Below are positions 1 through 7,381 of a DNA stretch of 54,194 bases, in pieces; position 1 is the first letter of the stretch, and every line of letters begins with the position of its first letter. Source of the stretch: Tritonibacter horizontis (GTDB lineage Bacteria; Pseudomonadota; Alphaproteobacteria; Rhodobacterales; Rhodobacteraceae); the NCBI RefSeq assembly GCF_001518015.1, contig NZ_LPUY01000076.1:1-54194 (forward strand). The letters run 5' to 3'. A program made the translations under genes and the position numbers. Below the pieces are notes generated by a model. That model did not search any database and was not told the origin of the DNA. It worked only from the letters and a program-made list of their open reading frames with translations.

Positions 1-15
1 CATCAGCGCGGCGCC

Positions 16-79
16 GGGCCCAACTGGGCCCTGTGCATTTTTCAAATGCACAGGGAACGGGCGGGAGCCCCCCCGCCCG
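16..79 (-). repeat. Tandem GC-rich inverted repeats downstream of preA
   Basis: Just past the preA stop there are two clear hairpins. The first has an 8-bp stem (58-65 with 72-79, loop of 6). The second has a perfect 12-bp stem (CCCTGTGCATTT at 29-40 with its complement at 44-55, loop TTC). A pair of GGGCCC palindromes at 16-21 and 26-31 adjoins the second. No U-tract follows on the minus strand, so these are not textbook intrinsic terminators. They may end or protect the preTA transcript. Confidence 0.6.
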
Positions 80-84
80 CCGTT

Positions 85-1389
85 TTATTCAGCGGCCGTT
101 GCGCTGGGATTGTTCGGATGCGCGGTCCAATTTCCATATTCGCCGCTGACCACCTTGCCGGTGCGCGCATCGATCTGGCCAACCGGAACCTCTTCCATCG
201 TGATGCAGCCCTCGATGGGGCAGACATTCACACAGAGGTTGCAGGCCACGCATTCGTCGTCCTTCACGGTAAAGGTCCGATCCGGTGACATCGCAATCGC
301 CTGGTGGGAGGTATCCTCGCAGGCGGCAAAACAGCGGCCACATTTGATGCAATCGTCCTGATTGATCTTCGCCTTGGCCACGTAGTTCAGATCGAGATAC
401 TGCCAGTCGGTGACATTCGGCGTCGCCATGCCCCGGAAATCCTCGATCGACGTATAGCCCTTTTCGTCCATCCAGTCGGACAGGCCGGAGATCATCTCCT
501 CAACCACTTTGAAGCCATAGGTCATCGCCGCCGTACAGACCTGTACGTTGCCTGCGCCAAGCGCGATGAACTCCGCCGCGTCGCGCCAGGTGGTGACGCC
601 GCCGATGGCGGAAATCGGCAGGCCGGCGGTCTGCGGGTCGCGGGAAATCTCGGCCACCATGTTCATCGCAATCGGCTTGACCGCGGGGCCGCAATAGCCG
701 CCATGGGTGCCCTTGTCGCCGATCATCGGCTCTGGTGCCATGGCATCCAGATTGACCGAGGTGATCGAATTGATCGTGTTGATCAGCGACACCGCATCGG
801 CCTTGCCCGCATGGGCCGCGCGCGCCGGGTGGCGAATGTCGGTGATGTTCGGCGTCAGCTTCACGATCACAGGTTTGTCGTAATACTGTTTGCACCATTC
901 GGTGACCATCTGGATGTATTCCGGCACCTGCCCGACGGCAGAGCCCATGCCCCGCTCGGCCATGCCATGCGGACAGCCAAAGTTCAGCTCGATCCCGTCG
1001 CAGCCGGTTTCGGCAACGCGCGGCAGGATCGCTTTCCAGGCCGCTTCTTCGCAGGGCACCATGATCGAGGCGATCAGCGCCCGGTCCGGATAATCCTTCT
1101 TGACGCGGGTCATCTCCTCGAGGTTGACCTCCAGCGGGCGGTCGGTGATCAGCTCGATGTTGTTGAGCCCCAGAAGCCGACGATCCGCGCCCCAGATCGC
1201 GCCATACCGCGGCCCGTTGACGTTGACCACCGGCGGCCCTTCGGCACCCAGCGTCTTCCACACCACACCGCCCCAGCCGGCCTCAAAGGCACGGCGGACG
1301 TTGTATTCCTTGTCGGTTGGCGGCGCCGAGGCGAGCCAGAACGGGTTCGGCGACTTGATACCGAGAAAGTCTGTTGTCAGATCAGCCAT
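85..1389 (-). CDS. preA: NAD-dependent dihydropyrimidine dehydrogenase subunit PreA
   Basis: Catalytic subunit of bacterial dihydropyrimidine dehydrogenase, which reduces uracil and thymine to 5,6-dihydropyrimidines in the cytoplasm using electrons from PreT. The 434-residue protein has an FMN-binding dihydroorotate-dehydrogenase-like barrel (about 1-320). The active-site segment N136-F-G-C139-P-H141 keeps the Cys and His equivalent to Cys671 and His673 of the mammalian enzyme, while the Ser of the mammalian NLSCPH motif is Gly here. The C-terminus carries two 4Fe-4S motifs of ferredoxin type (CIKCGRC and CVACNLC). ATG start with GGGAG upstream. It follows preT after 61 bp on the same strand, so the two are probably one operon. 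Confidence 0.95.
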   Translation of the reverse strand: MADLTTDFLGIKSPNPFWLASAPPTDKEYNVRRAFEAGWGGVVWKTLGAEGPPVVNVNGPRYGAIWGADRRLLGLNNIELITDRPLEVNLEEMTRVKKDYPDRALIASIMVPCEEAAWKAILPRVAETGCDGIELNFGCPHGMAERGMGSAVGQVPEYIQMVTEWCKQYYDKPVIVKLTPNITDIRHPARAAHAGKADAVSLINTINSITSVNLDAMAPEPMIGDKGTHGGYCGPAVKPIAMNMVAEISRDPQTAGLPISAIGGVTTWRDAAEFIALGAGNVQVCTAAMTYGFKVVEEMISGLSDWMDEKGYTSIEDFRGMATPNVTDWQYLDLNYVAKAKINQDDCIKCGRCFAACEDTSHQAIAMSPDRTFTVKDDECVACNLCVNVCPIEGCITMEEVPVGQIDARTGKVVSGEYGNWTAHPNNPSATAAE

Positions 1390-1450
1390 TTGATCTCTCC
1401 CTGTTTGCTAACTGTAGAGACCCGCTGTTGCGGCGCCTCACACAGCGGCT

Positions 1451-2785
1451 TCAGCCCATGAGGCTTGCGTGGATATCCTCGGCCGCGTCGCGACCTTCGG
1501 CAACGGCAGTCACGGTCAGGTCTTCGCCACCCGAAGCACAATCGCCCCCGGCCCAGACCCCTGCCACCGACGTGCGGCCGGTCTCGGTGACCTTGATCTT
1601 GCCGCCGGCGATGTCGACCGTTTCCGGCGCATCCTCCAGCGTCTGACCAATCGCCTTGTAGACCTGATCGGCCAGCAGGCGCACCGTCTCGCCGGTGCCA
1701 GAGACACGGCCGTCGACCACTTCGGTATATTCCAGTTCGATCTCCGCCGCCGTGCCCGCGCCGATGATCTGCTTCGGCATGACGTTGAACATCAGCTTCA
1801 CCCCTTTGGAGGCCGCGAGATCCTGTTCGAACCGGCTGGCACCCATGGCACCGCGATCCCGACGGTAGGCGATCGTGACGTTTTCCGCGCCCAGAAGCTT
1901 TGACTGCACCGCGGCATCCACCGCAGTCATGCCACCGCCGATCACCACCACGTTGCGCCCCACGGGCAGCGCAGTGAGGTCTTCGGCCTGGCGCAGTTCG
2001 GCGATAAAATCGACCGCGTCGCGCACCCCGTCCATATCCTCGCCCGCGGCCCGCAGGCTGTTGACACCTGTCAACCCGATGGAGAGGAACACCGCGTCAT
2101 AATCCGCTTTCAGACCCTCCAGCGTCAGGCCGTTGCCAAACCCCTTGCCATACTCGACCGAGATACCACCGATCTGCATCAGCCACTCGACCTCGCGGGC
2201 GGCGAAGTCATTGGTGGATTTATAGGCCGCGATGCCAAATTCATTGAGACCGCCCGCCTTGGGTCGGGCCTCGAACATCACCACGTCATGCCCCTTCATC
2301 GCCAGGCGATGCGCCGCAGAAAGCCCGGCAGGGCCGGCGCCAACCACCGCGACCGTCTTGCCGGTGCTGGCGGCGCGGGTGAACGGATGAACCCCTTTCG
2401 CCATCAGCTGGTCTGTCGCGTAGCGCTGCAGGCGACCGATCTCCACCGGTTTGCCTTCGGCCACTTCCCGCACGCAAACCTCCTCGCAGAGGGTTTCGGT
2501 CGGGCAGACACGGGCGCACATGCCGCCCAGAATGTTCTGGTTCAGGATCGTCTTGGCCGCGCTGTCTGCGTGACCGGCCTGGATTTCCCGAATGAACTGC
2601 GGAATGTCGATCGAGGTCGGACAAGCCGTCATGCAGGGCGCATCGTAGCAAAAATAGCAACGATCCGCCGCCACGGCTGCCTCATGTGCATCGTAGGGGG
2701 CGTGCAGATCCCCGAAATTCTCGGCAATCTCGGCCGCGGACAAGCGTGCGGGCCGGACTCCGGATGCCTGGTGGCTACTCGCCAT
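1451..2785 (-). CDS. preT: NAD-dependent dihydropyrimidine dehydrogenase subunit PreT
   Basis: Electron-input subunit partner of PreA, 444 residues, related to the small subunit of glutamate synthase. The N-terminal ~130 residues are Cys-rich (CYFCYDAPC, ACPTSID, CARVCP) and should hold two 4Fe-4S clusters. A dinucleotide-binding FAD motif (GAGPAGLSAAHRL) starts near 150, and a second Rossmann motif (VIGGGMTAVDAA) for NAD(P)H lies near 285. The C-terminal GGDCASGG stretch is the usual FAD-contact segment. ATG start with GGGAG about 8 nt upstream. It is the first gene of the preT-preA pair, so the promoter should lie in 2786-3042. Confidence 0.93.
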   Translation of the reverse strand: MASSHQASGVRPARLSAAEIAENFGDLHAPYDAHEAAVAADRCYFCYDAPCMTACPTSIDIPQFIREIQAGHADSAAKTILNQNILGGMCARVCPTETLCEEVCVREVAEGKPVEIGRLQRYATDQLMAKGVHPFTRAASTGKTVAVVGAGPAGLSAAHRLAMKGHDVVMFEARPKAGGLNEFGIAAYKSTNDFAAREVEWLMQIGGISVEYGKGFGNGLTLEGLKADYDAVFLSIGLTGVNSLRAAGEDMDGVRDAVDFIAELRQAEDLTALPVGRNVVVIGGGMTAVDAAVQSKLLGAENVTIAYRRDRGAMGASRFEQDLAASKGVKLMFNVMPKQIIGAGTAAEIELEYTEVVDGRVSGTGETVRLLADQVYKAIGQTLEDAPETVDIAGGKIKVTETGRTSVAGVWAGGDCASGGEDLTVTAVAEGRDAAEDIHASLMG

Positions 2786-3105
2786 TGGGTATCTCCCTCT
2801 TGGTGGTCGTCTGGGTGTTGGACAGTCTGATTTCTTGTTTTGTTGAACCTAGAGTGCCACAGGTTGATTTTTTATCAACTGGTAAAATTTTGGACCCTGA
2901 GGTTTTTTTCTTGAAATACCCGCAAGATGCCACTCAAAGCATTGAAACAACGTAAAATTAACCTGTGCCTAAAAGAGAAGCAGTCCGGTTGCGCGCGTCT
3001 CCGACCGCGCCAGATTGGCACATTTGGCCCGGCCCAGGACGCAAAACGGGGACCTGAGTGCTCTCAGATCCCCGCCAAATCACTGCAAGTCAGGCGCTGC
3101 TGCGC
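2786..3105. promoter_or_regulatory. Intergenic region upstream of preT with candidate operator
   Basis: This AT-richer 320-bp gap separates preT from gapR, both on the minus strand. It contains an imperfect inverted repeat at 2859-2883, read on the minus strand as ACCAGTTGAT-N5-ATCAACCTGT, with arms matching at 8 of 10 positions and a perfect GTTGAT-N5-ATCAAC core at 2863-2879. Its place about 75-100 bp ahead of preT suits an operator for a GntR-, LacI- or TetR-type regulator, but the regulator is not in this window. The gapR terminator lies at 3043-3074. No believable ORF was seen. Confidence 0.45.
3043..3074 (-). terminator. Intrinsic terminator of gapR
   Basis: A two-part stem pairs CGGGGA (3047-3052) with TCCCCG (3069-3074) and, inside it, CTGAG (3054-3058) with CTCAG (3063-3067), around a TGCT loop. 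Read on the minus strand the stem is followed by TTTT (3046-3043). It lies 31 bp past the gapR stop. Confidence 0.75.
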
Positions 3106-3372
3106 CTACTGCATGCCGAGCGCTTCCTTGTACATCTCAAGAACGGCTTCTTCTTCGGCAATGTCGTCAGAATCGCGTTTGCGCAGCGCGATGATCTTGC
3201 GCAGCACTTTGGTGTCGTAACCGCGCCCCTTGGCTTCGGCCATCACCTCTTTTTGCTGTTCGGCAATCGCCTTTTTTTCCTCGTCCAGCCGCTCGAAACG
3301 CTCAACGAACTGGCGCAGCTCGCCTGCGGTGACACGGTAGTTGTCGCTCTTTTCGTCTTCGGTCATGTCCAT
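3106..3372 (-). CDS. GapR-family DNA-binding protein (DUF2312)
   Basis: An 88-residue highly charged, mostly alpha-helical protein of the DUF2312 family. The Caulobacter member GapR is a nucleoid-associated protein that binds overtwisted AT-rich DNA ahead of replication and transcription. The sequence shows the expected two coiled-coil helices (from about GELRQFVERFERLDEEKKAI onward) and the conserved stretch around GYDTKVLRKIIALRKR. The start at 3372 (MDMTEDEK) is chosen because GGAGG sits 10 nt upstream; a second in-frame ATG two codons later is less well spaced, and the longer frame up to 3531 has no typical N-terminus. Single-gene unit with its own terminator. Confidence 0.9.
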   Translation of the reverse strand: MDMTEDEKSDNYRVTAGELRQFVERFERLDEEKKAIAEQQKEVMAEAKGRGYDTKVLRKIIALRKRDSDDIAEEEAVLEMYKEALGMQ

Positions 3373-3590
3373 GGGGGTGCAGCCTCCGCAATTTGCCTCA
3401 TTCGTCCGGTTTGCAACCGGTTGAGGCAGAGGGATACAGGGCGACATGCCGCCCCGCAAGGCTCTATAGTGCGGCGGGCCACCCCCGCGCGATGCTTGCA
3501 CCGGCGCGGCCACTCGGGTAGGCGCTAGCACAGCTTGCCGCCCGCACCGGTCGGGCCGGTGCTGCGACGCTACGCAAGGAGGATCGCGAA

Positions 3591-3806
3591 ATGGAAACCC
3601 TGATCTGGGGCGGCGGTGTCATATCGCTTCTGGGGCTGCTGGGCGTGTTGTCCTGCGTCTTTACCGTCTCGCGCGCCAAGCGCAAAAACCTGAGCGACGA
3701 GGAGCTTCGCGCAGCCCTGAAATCGGTGCTGCCCAGGAACCTCGGCGCGTTGCTGCTGTCGGTTCTCGGCCTGATGCTGATCATGGTTGGTCTGTTTCTC
3801 CGCTGA
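3591..3806 (+). CDS. Small two-helix membrane protein, unknown function
   Basis: A 71-residue ORF preceded by a near-ideal AAGGAGG site (about 7 nt before the ATG). It has a hydrophobic segment at residues 4-25 and a second at about 50-70, joined by a basic and charged loop (RAKRKNLSDEE), so it is probably a two-pass inner-membrane protein with the loop in the cytoplasm. No family was recognised. It is divergent from gapR, and a stem-loop follows at 3832-3862. Confidence 0.7.
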   Translation: METLIWGGGVISLLGLLGVLSCVFTVSRAKRKNLSDEELRAALKSVLPRNLGALLLSVLGLMLIMVGLFLR

Positions 3807-3831
3807 CCGCCGCCGACTGAAGGCGGGGCGC

Positions 3832-3862
3832 GGGCCAGAGGGGGGTCTGCCCCCGGTGGCCC
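3832..3862 (+). terminator. Possible terminator hairpin after the small membrane protein gene
   Basis: GGGCCA (3832-3837) pairs with TGGCCC (3857-3862) and an inner G-run (3840-3844) pairs with CCCCC (3850-3854). No U-tract follows directly; a short TCTTTTA lies about 16 nt on. Termination is uncertain. Confidence 0.4.
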
Positions 3863-4024
3863 GAGATCCTGGATCCTGTCTTTTACGGGGGGGGCGGCCG
3901 CGTACCAATCGCCGGGGCATGGTGCCGCCCGGGCGATCAGTCTTGGTTCCGGTCCCGTCAGGCCCGCTCCTCCGGGATGTCACCCGGTGTCAAAGCAGGC
4001 AGATATCTGCGGACCGTCCAGCGG

Positions 4025-4240
4025 TCAGACTGGCATATTGTCGAAATGTGTTTCGACCAGTTCGTCATGCAAGACTTCTTCGGTCCGGCGCAGATGCCCG
4101 GGCACATGCATGCCCGACGCCCTGATCCGTGTCATCACTTTGGAAAACTCGGGCGCGAAGTCCAGGCGCCCGATCTCGGGTGCGCTGCGGATCTCTTGCT
4201 CAAGACGGCAGGCACGTTCCAACAGTTGCTCCGTGGTCAT
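4025..4240 (-). CDS. Small hypothetical protein (71 aa)
   Basis: A soluble, charged 71-residue protein starting MTTEQLLERACRLEQEI. The start at 4240 is supported by a GGGGAGGAG ribosome-binding sequence 8 nt upstream; an in-frame upstream start at 4270 would place that site inside the gene. No domain was recognised. The first half looks helical, and there are no cysteines or metal motifs beyond scattered His residues near the C-terminus. It is convergent with the small membrane protein gene and divergent from the YeeE/YedE cassette. Confidence 0.65.
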   Translation of the reverse strand: MTTEQLLERACRLEQEIRSAPEIGRLDFAPEFSKVMTRIRASGMHVPGHLRRTEEVLHDELVETHFDNMPV

Positions 4241-4586
4241 ATGGTACTCTCCTCCCCTACTCACCAACAAAGCCCGTCTGAAGACCGGTCACGAGCTTCG
4301 TTTCACGGCACCAGTCTACAACAGTCTTAGGTTGCATCAATAACAGGGAGATGAAATTTCAACTTTAAGCGCCTGACCGCCGAAATTGTCAAAAAAATAG
4401 GCATGCTGCAACGTAGCGAAATTCAAGGGCTTTTCGCGCAGGTGCAGAAAACTTTGGCTCAGCCGCGTGCAAATTTCTATTTCTGGTTGTGCTGGCGCAC
4501 TTGACAATTCGGGGTGATTTACAAATATGAATTTACGAATGTGAGTTCTGAACGGCGATACGCCGGAAGACAGAGAAAGATGACGG
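4241..4586. other. 346-bp intergenic region ahead of the YeeE/YedE cassette
   Basis: This AT-rich gap holds the promoter and tandem repeat listed separately at 4501-4544 and, at its left end, the ribosome-binding site of the small minus-strand gene. No further ORF was seen. Confidence 0.6.
4501..4544 (+). promoter_or_regulatory. Candidate promoter overlapped by two adjacent 14-bp direct repeats
   Basis: TTGACA at 4501-4506 makes a good -35 box; 17 bp later is AATATG (4524-4529) as a weak -10. The -10 area is covered by two directly adjacent 14-mers, ATTTACAAATATGA (4517-4530) and ATTTACGAATGTGA (4531-4544), identical at 12 of 14 positions. ATTT-N8-GAAT at 4517-4532 is one base from ATTC-N8-GAAT, recalled as the site of the persulfide-sensing ArsR-family repressor SqrR. 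Repression by a BigR/SqrR-like protein encoded elsewhere is an inference. Confidence 0.5.
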
Positions 4587-5015
4587 ATGCCACAGGATTG
4601 GATTTTGGGACTACTCGGGGGTGCGCTGATTGGCTGCGCGGGAGCGCTCTATCTGCTGGGCGCGGGGCGCATTATGGGGGCCAGTGGAATTGTCGGCGGG
4701 CTTGTGGATGGCACCGCCCGCAATACCTGGGCCGAACGGCTGCTGTTTCTGGTCGGCCTTGTCGGCGCGCCTGTATTGGTGACGCAGATATTCGGCCTCA
4801 GTCCCGCCACCAACGCCACAGGTCCGGGCGCGGTGCTGATCGCTGCCGGATTGTTGGTCGGGCTGGGCACGCGGCTTGCCAATGGCTGCACTTCGGGCCA
4901 CGGAGTCTGCGGCATTTCACGCCTGTCCCCGCGCGGCATTGTTGCCAGCCTTTTGTACATCGGCGCGGGCATGGCGACGCTTGCCCTGCTGCGGCAGGCC
5001 TGGGGTCTGATCTGA
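4587..5015 (+). CDS. YeeE/YedE-family transporter half, first subunit
   Basis: A 142-residue membrane protein with about four hydrophobic helices. The family signature with conserved cysteines appears as ANGCTSGHGVCGISR (C101 and C108), typical of YeeE/YedE proteins that move thiosulfate or related sulfur compounds. Single-domain halves like this usually pair with a second half from the next gene. Its TGA overlaps the ATG of that gene (TGATG), so the two are translationally coupled. Together with the following Blh-like gene this matches the sulfide-detoxification cassettes controlled by BigR, although no bigR gene lies in this window. Confidence 0.85.
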   Translation: MPQDWILGLLGGALIGCAGALYLLGAGRIMGASGIVGGLVDGTARNTWAERLLFLVGLVGAPVLVTQIFGLSPATNATGPGAVLIAAGLLVGLGTRLANGCTSGHGVCGISRLSPRGIVASLLYIGAGMATLALLRQAWGLI

Positions 5016-5449
5016 TGCTGCGTTTCGGGTTTTCACTGATCTCGGGCGCACTGTTCGGGCTGGGGCTGCTGATTTCAGGCATGACCGACACCAAAAAGGT
5101 ACAGGGGTTTCTGGACATTCTGGGGGCCTGGGACCCCACCCTTGCCTTTGTGATGGGCGGTGCATTGGTGCCGATGGCCCTCGCCTGGCGCTGGACCAGA
5201 GGTCGCGCGCCGCTGGTCGGAGGCGCCTTTCCCGCCCTGCCCGCAGCCCCGTTGGATCGCAACCTGATCCTCGGCTCCCTGCTCTTTGGCATCGGCTGGG
5301 CGCTGGCCGGGCTTTGTCCCGGACCGGCGCTGGCCTCGCTCAGCTTTGGCGGCGCTCAGGGCTTGCTTTTTGTGGCCGCCATGGCGCTTGGCATGCGGAT
5401 TGCGCCTGCGCTGCGCTTGGTTCTGGACCGGCGCGCAGCAAAGGCGTAA
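5015..5449 (+). CDS. YeeE/YedE-family transporter half, second subunit (DUF6691-type)
   Basis: A 144-residue membrane protein with helices near 5-25, 43-60, 86-105 and 112-130. It carries the companion motif GLCPGPAL with C101. The ATG at 5015 overlaps the previous stop codon, which supports this start rather than the much longer open frame extending upstream to 4514. It is expected to form the sulfur-compound channel with the preceding gene product. The Blh-like gene follows after 10 bp. Confidence 0.83.
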   Translation: MLRFGFSLISGALFGLGLLISGMTDTKKVQGFLDILGAWDPTLAFVMGGALVPMALAWRWTRGRAPLVGGAFPALPAAPLDRNLILGSLLFGIGWALAGLCPGPALASLSFGGAQGLLFVAAMALGMRIAPALRLVLDRRAAKA

Positions 5450-5459
5450 AGACAGCGTT

Positions 5460-5891
5460 ATGGATGCACGCACGCTTACCCCCCGCTATTCGGTTTCTCC
5501 CCAGATCTCTGTGGAGGATGTTCCCGCAATTGTTGCCGCCGGCTACACCACGGTGATTTGCAATCGCCCGGACAGCGAAGTTCCCCCCAGCCATCAGGCC
5601 GCCGCGATTCGGGCTGCGGTCGAAGAGGCGGGCCTGACCTTTCTGGAACTGCCGCTCACCCATCAGACCATGACGCCCGAGAACGTCGCCCTGCAACGCA
5701 GCTATTACGACGCGGCGGCGGGTCCAGTTCTGGCCTATTGCGCCTCCGGCACACGGTGTTCGGTGGCCTGGGCACTGGGTCTCGCGGGGGAGGTCGCGGT
5801 CAGCGACATCATGACCACCACCCAGAACGCCGGCTATGATCTGTCCGGCCTGCGCCCCACTCTGGAAGAGCTGGCGGCGCAGAAAAGCTGA
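5460..5891 (+). CDS. TIGR01244/DUF442 sulfur-metabolism phosphatase-like protein (Blh N-terminal type)
   Basis: A 143-residue protein of the beta-lactamase-hydrolase-like (Blh) N-terminal family, with a protein-tyrosine-phosphatase-like fold. The Cys-Arg signature is C94-A-S-G-T-R99. In plant-associated alphaproteobacteria Blh is a larger fusion with a persulfide dioxygenase domain and oxidises sulfide under BigR control. Here only the DUF442 part is present, so the dioxygenase must be elsewhere or absent. A role as sulfur transferase is suggested by family and context. Third gene of the YeeE/YedE operon. Confidence 0.85.
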   Translation: MDARTLTPRYSVSPQISVEDVPAIVAAGYTTVICNRPDSEVPPSHQAAAIRAAVEEAGLTFLELPLTHQTMTPENVALQRSYYDAAAGPVLAYCASGTRCSVAWALGLAGEVAVSDIMTTTQNAGYDLSGLRPTLEELAAQKS

Positions 5892-6030
5892 CACGCTGAC
5901 GCCAAGAGCCGGTTGCGGCCGGCCTGTCCGGCGGCCGCTGCACCATCCTGCCCCGAAGCCCTAGTGCGCCGCCCCCGCGTTTGCGGCGGCGGTACCGATT
6001 TCTGCCGGGTTGCAGCTGCTGTGCGTCGGC

Positions 6031-7305
6031 CTAGGTGCCGGTATTGGGAAAGTCGGAGTTCAGGCCGGCCAATTCCGAAATTTCTGACGCTGTATCGTCG
6101 GGATTGAAATCTCCGAAATCATTCTGCGGCAGTTCCGACAGGTCCGGCAGCTCCCCCATGGCACCAAAGTCGCCCATGGGCATATCGCCGCCCTCAAGCC
6201 CGCCACCGAGGTCATTGCCAAGGCCACCGCCGAGATCGCTGCCGAGATCACCGCCGAAATCGTTGCCCATCTCGCCGCCAAAGCCGCCGAGACTATCGCC
6301 CGGCTCCTGCAGGCCATGGGCCGCGATGGACAGACCCATCGCGTTGTCCTCTGCAGCAGGTGCTGCGCCGCCTTTCCCGAGGCTGTCGGAAAACACGCCT
6401 TCTTCGATGGCGAGCATCGCCGTGCGCGGTTCATTCAACCGCACCGCCCGCGCGCCTTTCATCTGGCCGAGCCGCCCCTTGGCCATCGCATTGCCATTGA
6501 TCGCCACCAGATCGGTTTCATAAAGGTAAGCCTGATCCAGATAGAGCAGTTCGCCCTTTTTCAGGGCAGCAAACTGGCGCAAGGGGATGCGCATCTTGCA
6601 GAGAACGGCCGTCAGTTCGGCCCGCATCGACCCAACGCTGGACCCCAGGCGCGGGCCACGCACCTTGTCGGCATCATCAAATTGCTGCACCGAGGGTTCC
6701 GGCAGGACCAGGCACATCTCGCCCTGCATCTTGCCACCATCCAGATCGACATTCAGGTTTATCACGCGATAATCATCCGCCTCCATACCGAGGACAAGCG
6801 TGCGCACATCCTCGACCTGAGCGCCGAACCTATACCCTTCAAAGATCCGCAGATCGGTTTGATCCTTCAGCAGCGCGGTGACGCGGCCAAACAGCTTTTC
6901 CAGAAATTCCGCCACCATCGCCGCATCGGTCGGCGTATAGGTGCGCTCACTCGACGACATGCCGAGGACAGCCCCCATGGTCTGCTGCTGAATGAGAGCG
7001 GTCACGGTCGCGGCATCCAGTGTGGCGGCACCAATCCGCCCCTGCGGGCAATCGAGGACAACCAACAGATGTTTGTTCGACAACAGGCCGGTCAGGTCTT
7101 CGGGCACGCGGTTGGTCTGGCGCGCCGCAATCACGGCCATCGGCAATTCGCACAGGTCTTCGGCAGCACGGGCAACAGAGCGACGCAACGCCTTCAGCGT
7201 GATCGACCCACCGGTCCCGCTTGTCCCTTCTTTCGAGGCAGCAAGTTTACGCGCCAGTCCCCCGACCGCGCGCTTGCCATCCTGCGTTTGATCCTTGTCA
7301 GTCAT
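6031..7305 (-). CDS. FliM/FliN-family (SpoA domain) protein with Gly/Asp repeat tail
   Basis: About 424 residues. The middle resembles the FliM CheC-like domain, and a SpoA (FliN-type) surface-presentation domain lies around 230-310 (near QFAALKKGELLYLD and KGRLGQMKGARAVRL). The last ~110 residues are low complexity, with repeated GGDLG/GNDLGGG units and acidic patches. The N-terminus lacks a recognisable CheY-binding LSQxEIDALL peptide. No other flagellar gene is present. It follows a transporter-type kinase by 76 bp on the same strand, suggesting a regulatory role. The ATG at 7305 is preferred over GTG 7329; neither has a strong ribosome-binding site, so the start is uncertain. Confidence 0.75.
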   Translation of the reverse strand: MTDKDQTQDGKRAVGGLARKLAASKEGTSGTGGSITLKALRRSVARAAEDLCELPMAVIAARQTNRVPEDLTGLLSNKHLLVVLDCPQGRIGAATLDAATVTALIQQQTMGAVLGMSSSERTYTPTDAAMVAEFLEKLFGRVTALLKDQTDLRIFEGYRFGAQVEDVRTLVLGMEADDYRVINLNVDLDGGKMQGEMCLVLPEPSVQQFDDADKVRGPRLGSSVGSMRAELTAVLCKMRIPLRQFAALKKGELLYLDQAYLYETDLVAINGNAMAKGRLGQMKGARAVRLNEPRTAMLAIEEGVFSDSLGKGGAAPAAEDNAMGLSIAAHGLQEPGDSLGGFGGEMGNDFGGDLGSDLGGGLGNDLGGGLEGGDMPMGDFGAMGELPDLSELPQNDFGDFNPDDTASEISELAGLNSDFPNTGT

Positions 7306-7334
7306 AAAATGAACCTGAGCCTTCCGCACCCTTA

Positions 7335-7362
7335 TAGAACTGGTTCTAGCTTAGAGCTGGTT
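7335..7362. promoter_or_regulatory. Palindrome and direct repeat upstream of the FliM-like gene
   Basis: TAGAAC-TG-GTTCTA (7335-7348) is a perfect palindrome. It overlaps a 10-bp direct repeat, AGAACTGGTT (7336-7345) and AGAGCTGGTT (7353-7362), with a 17-bp period. It lies between the kinase stop and the FliM-like start and could be a regulator site or a weak processing hairpin. Confidence 0.35.
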
Positions 7363-7381
7363 ACCAAGACCTTTACGGAAT

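Noticed and set aside
304-1461. A 385-codon plus-strand frame opposite preA
   Set aside because: It is the antisense shadow of preA; composition is Arg/His/Asp-rich and matches no family, while the minus strand encodes a clear PreA.
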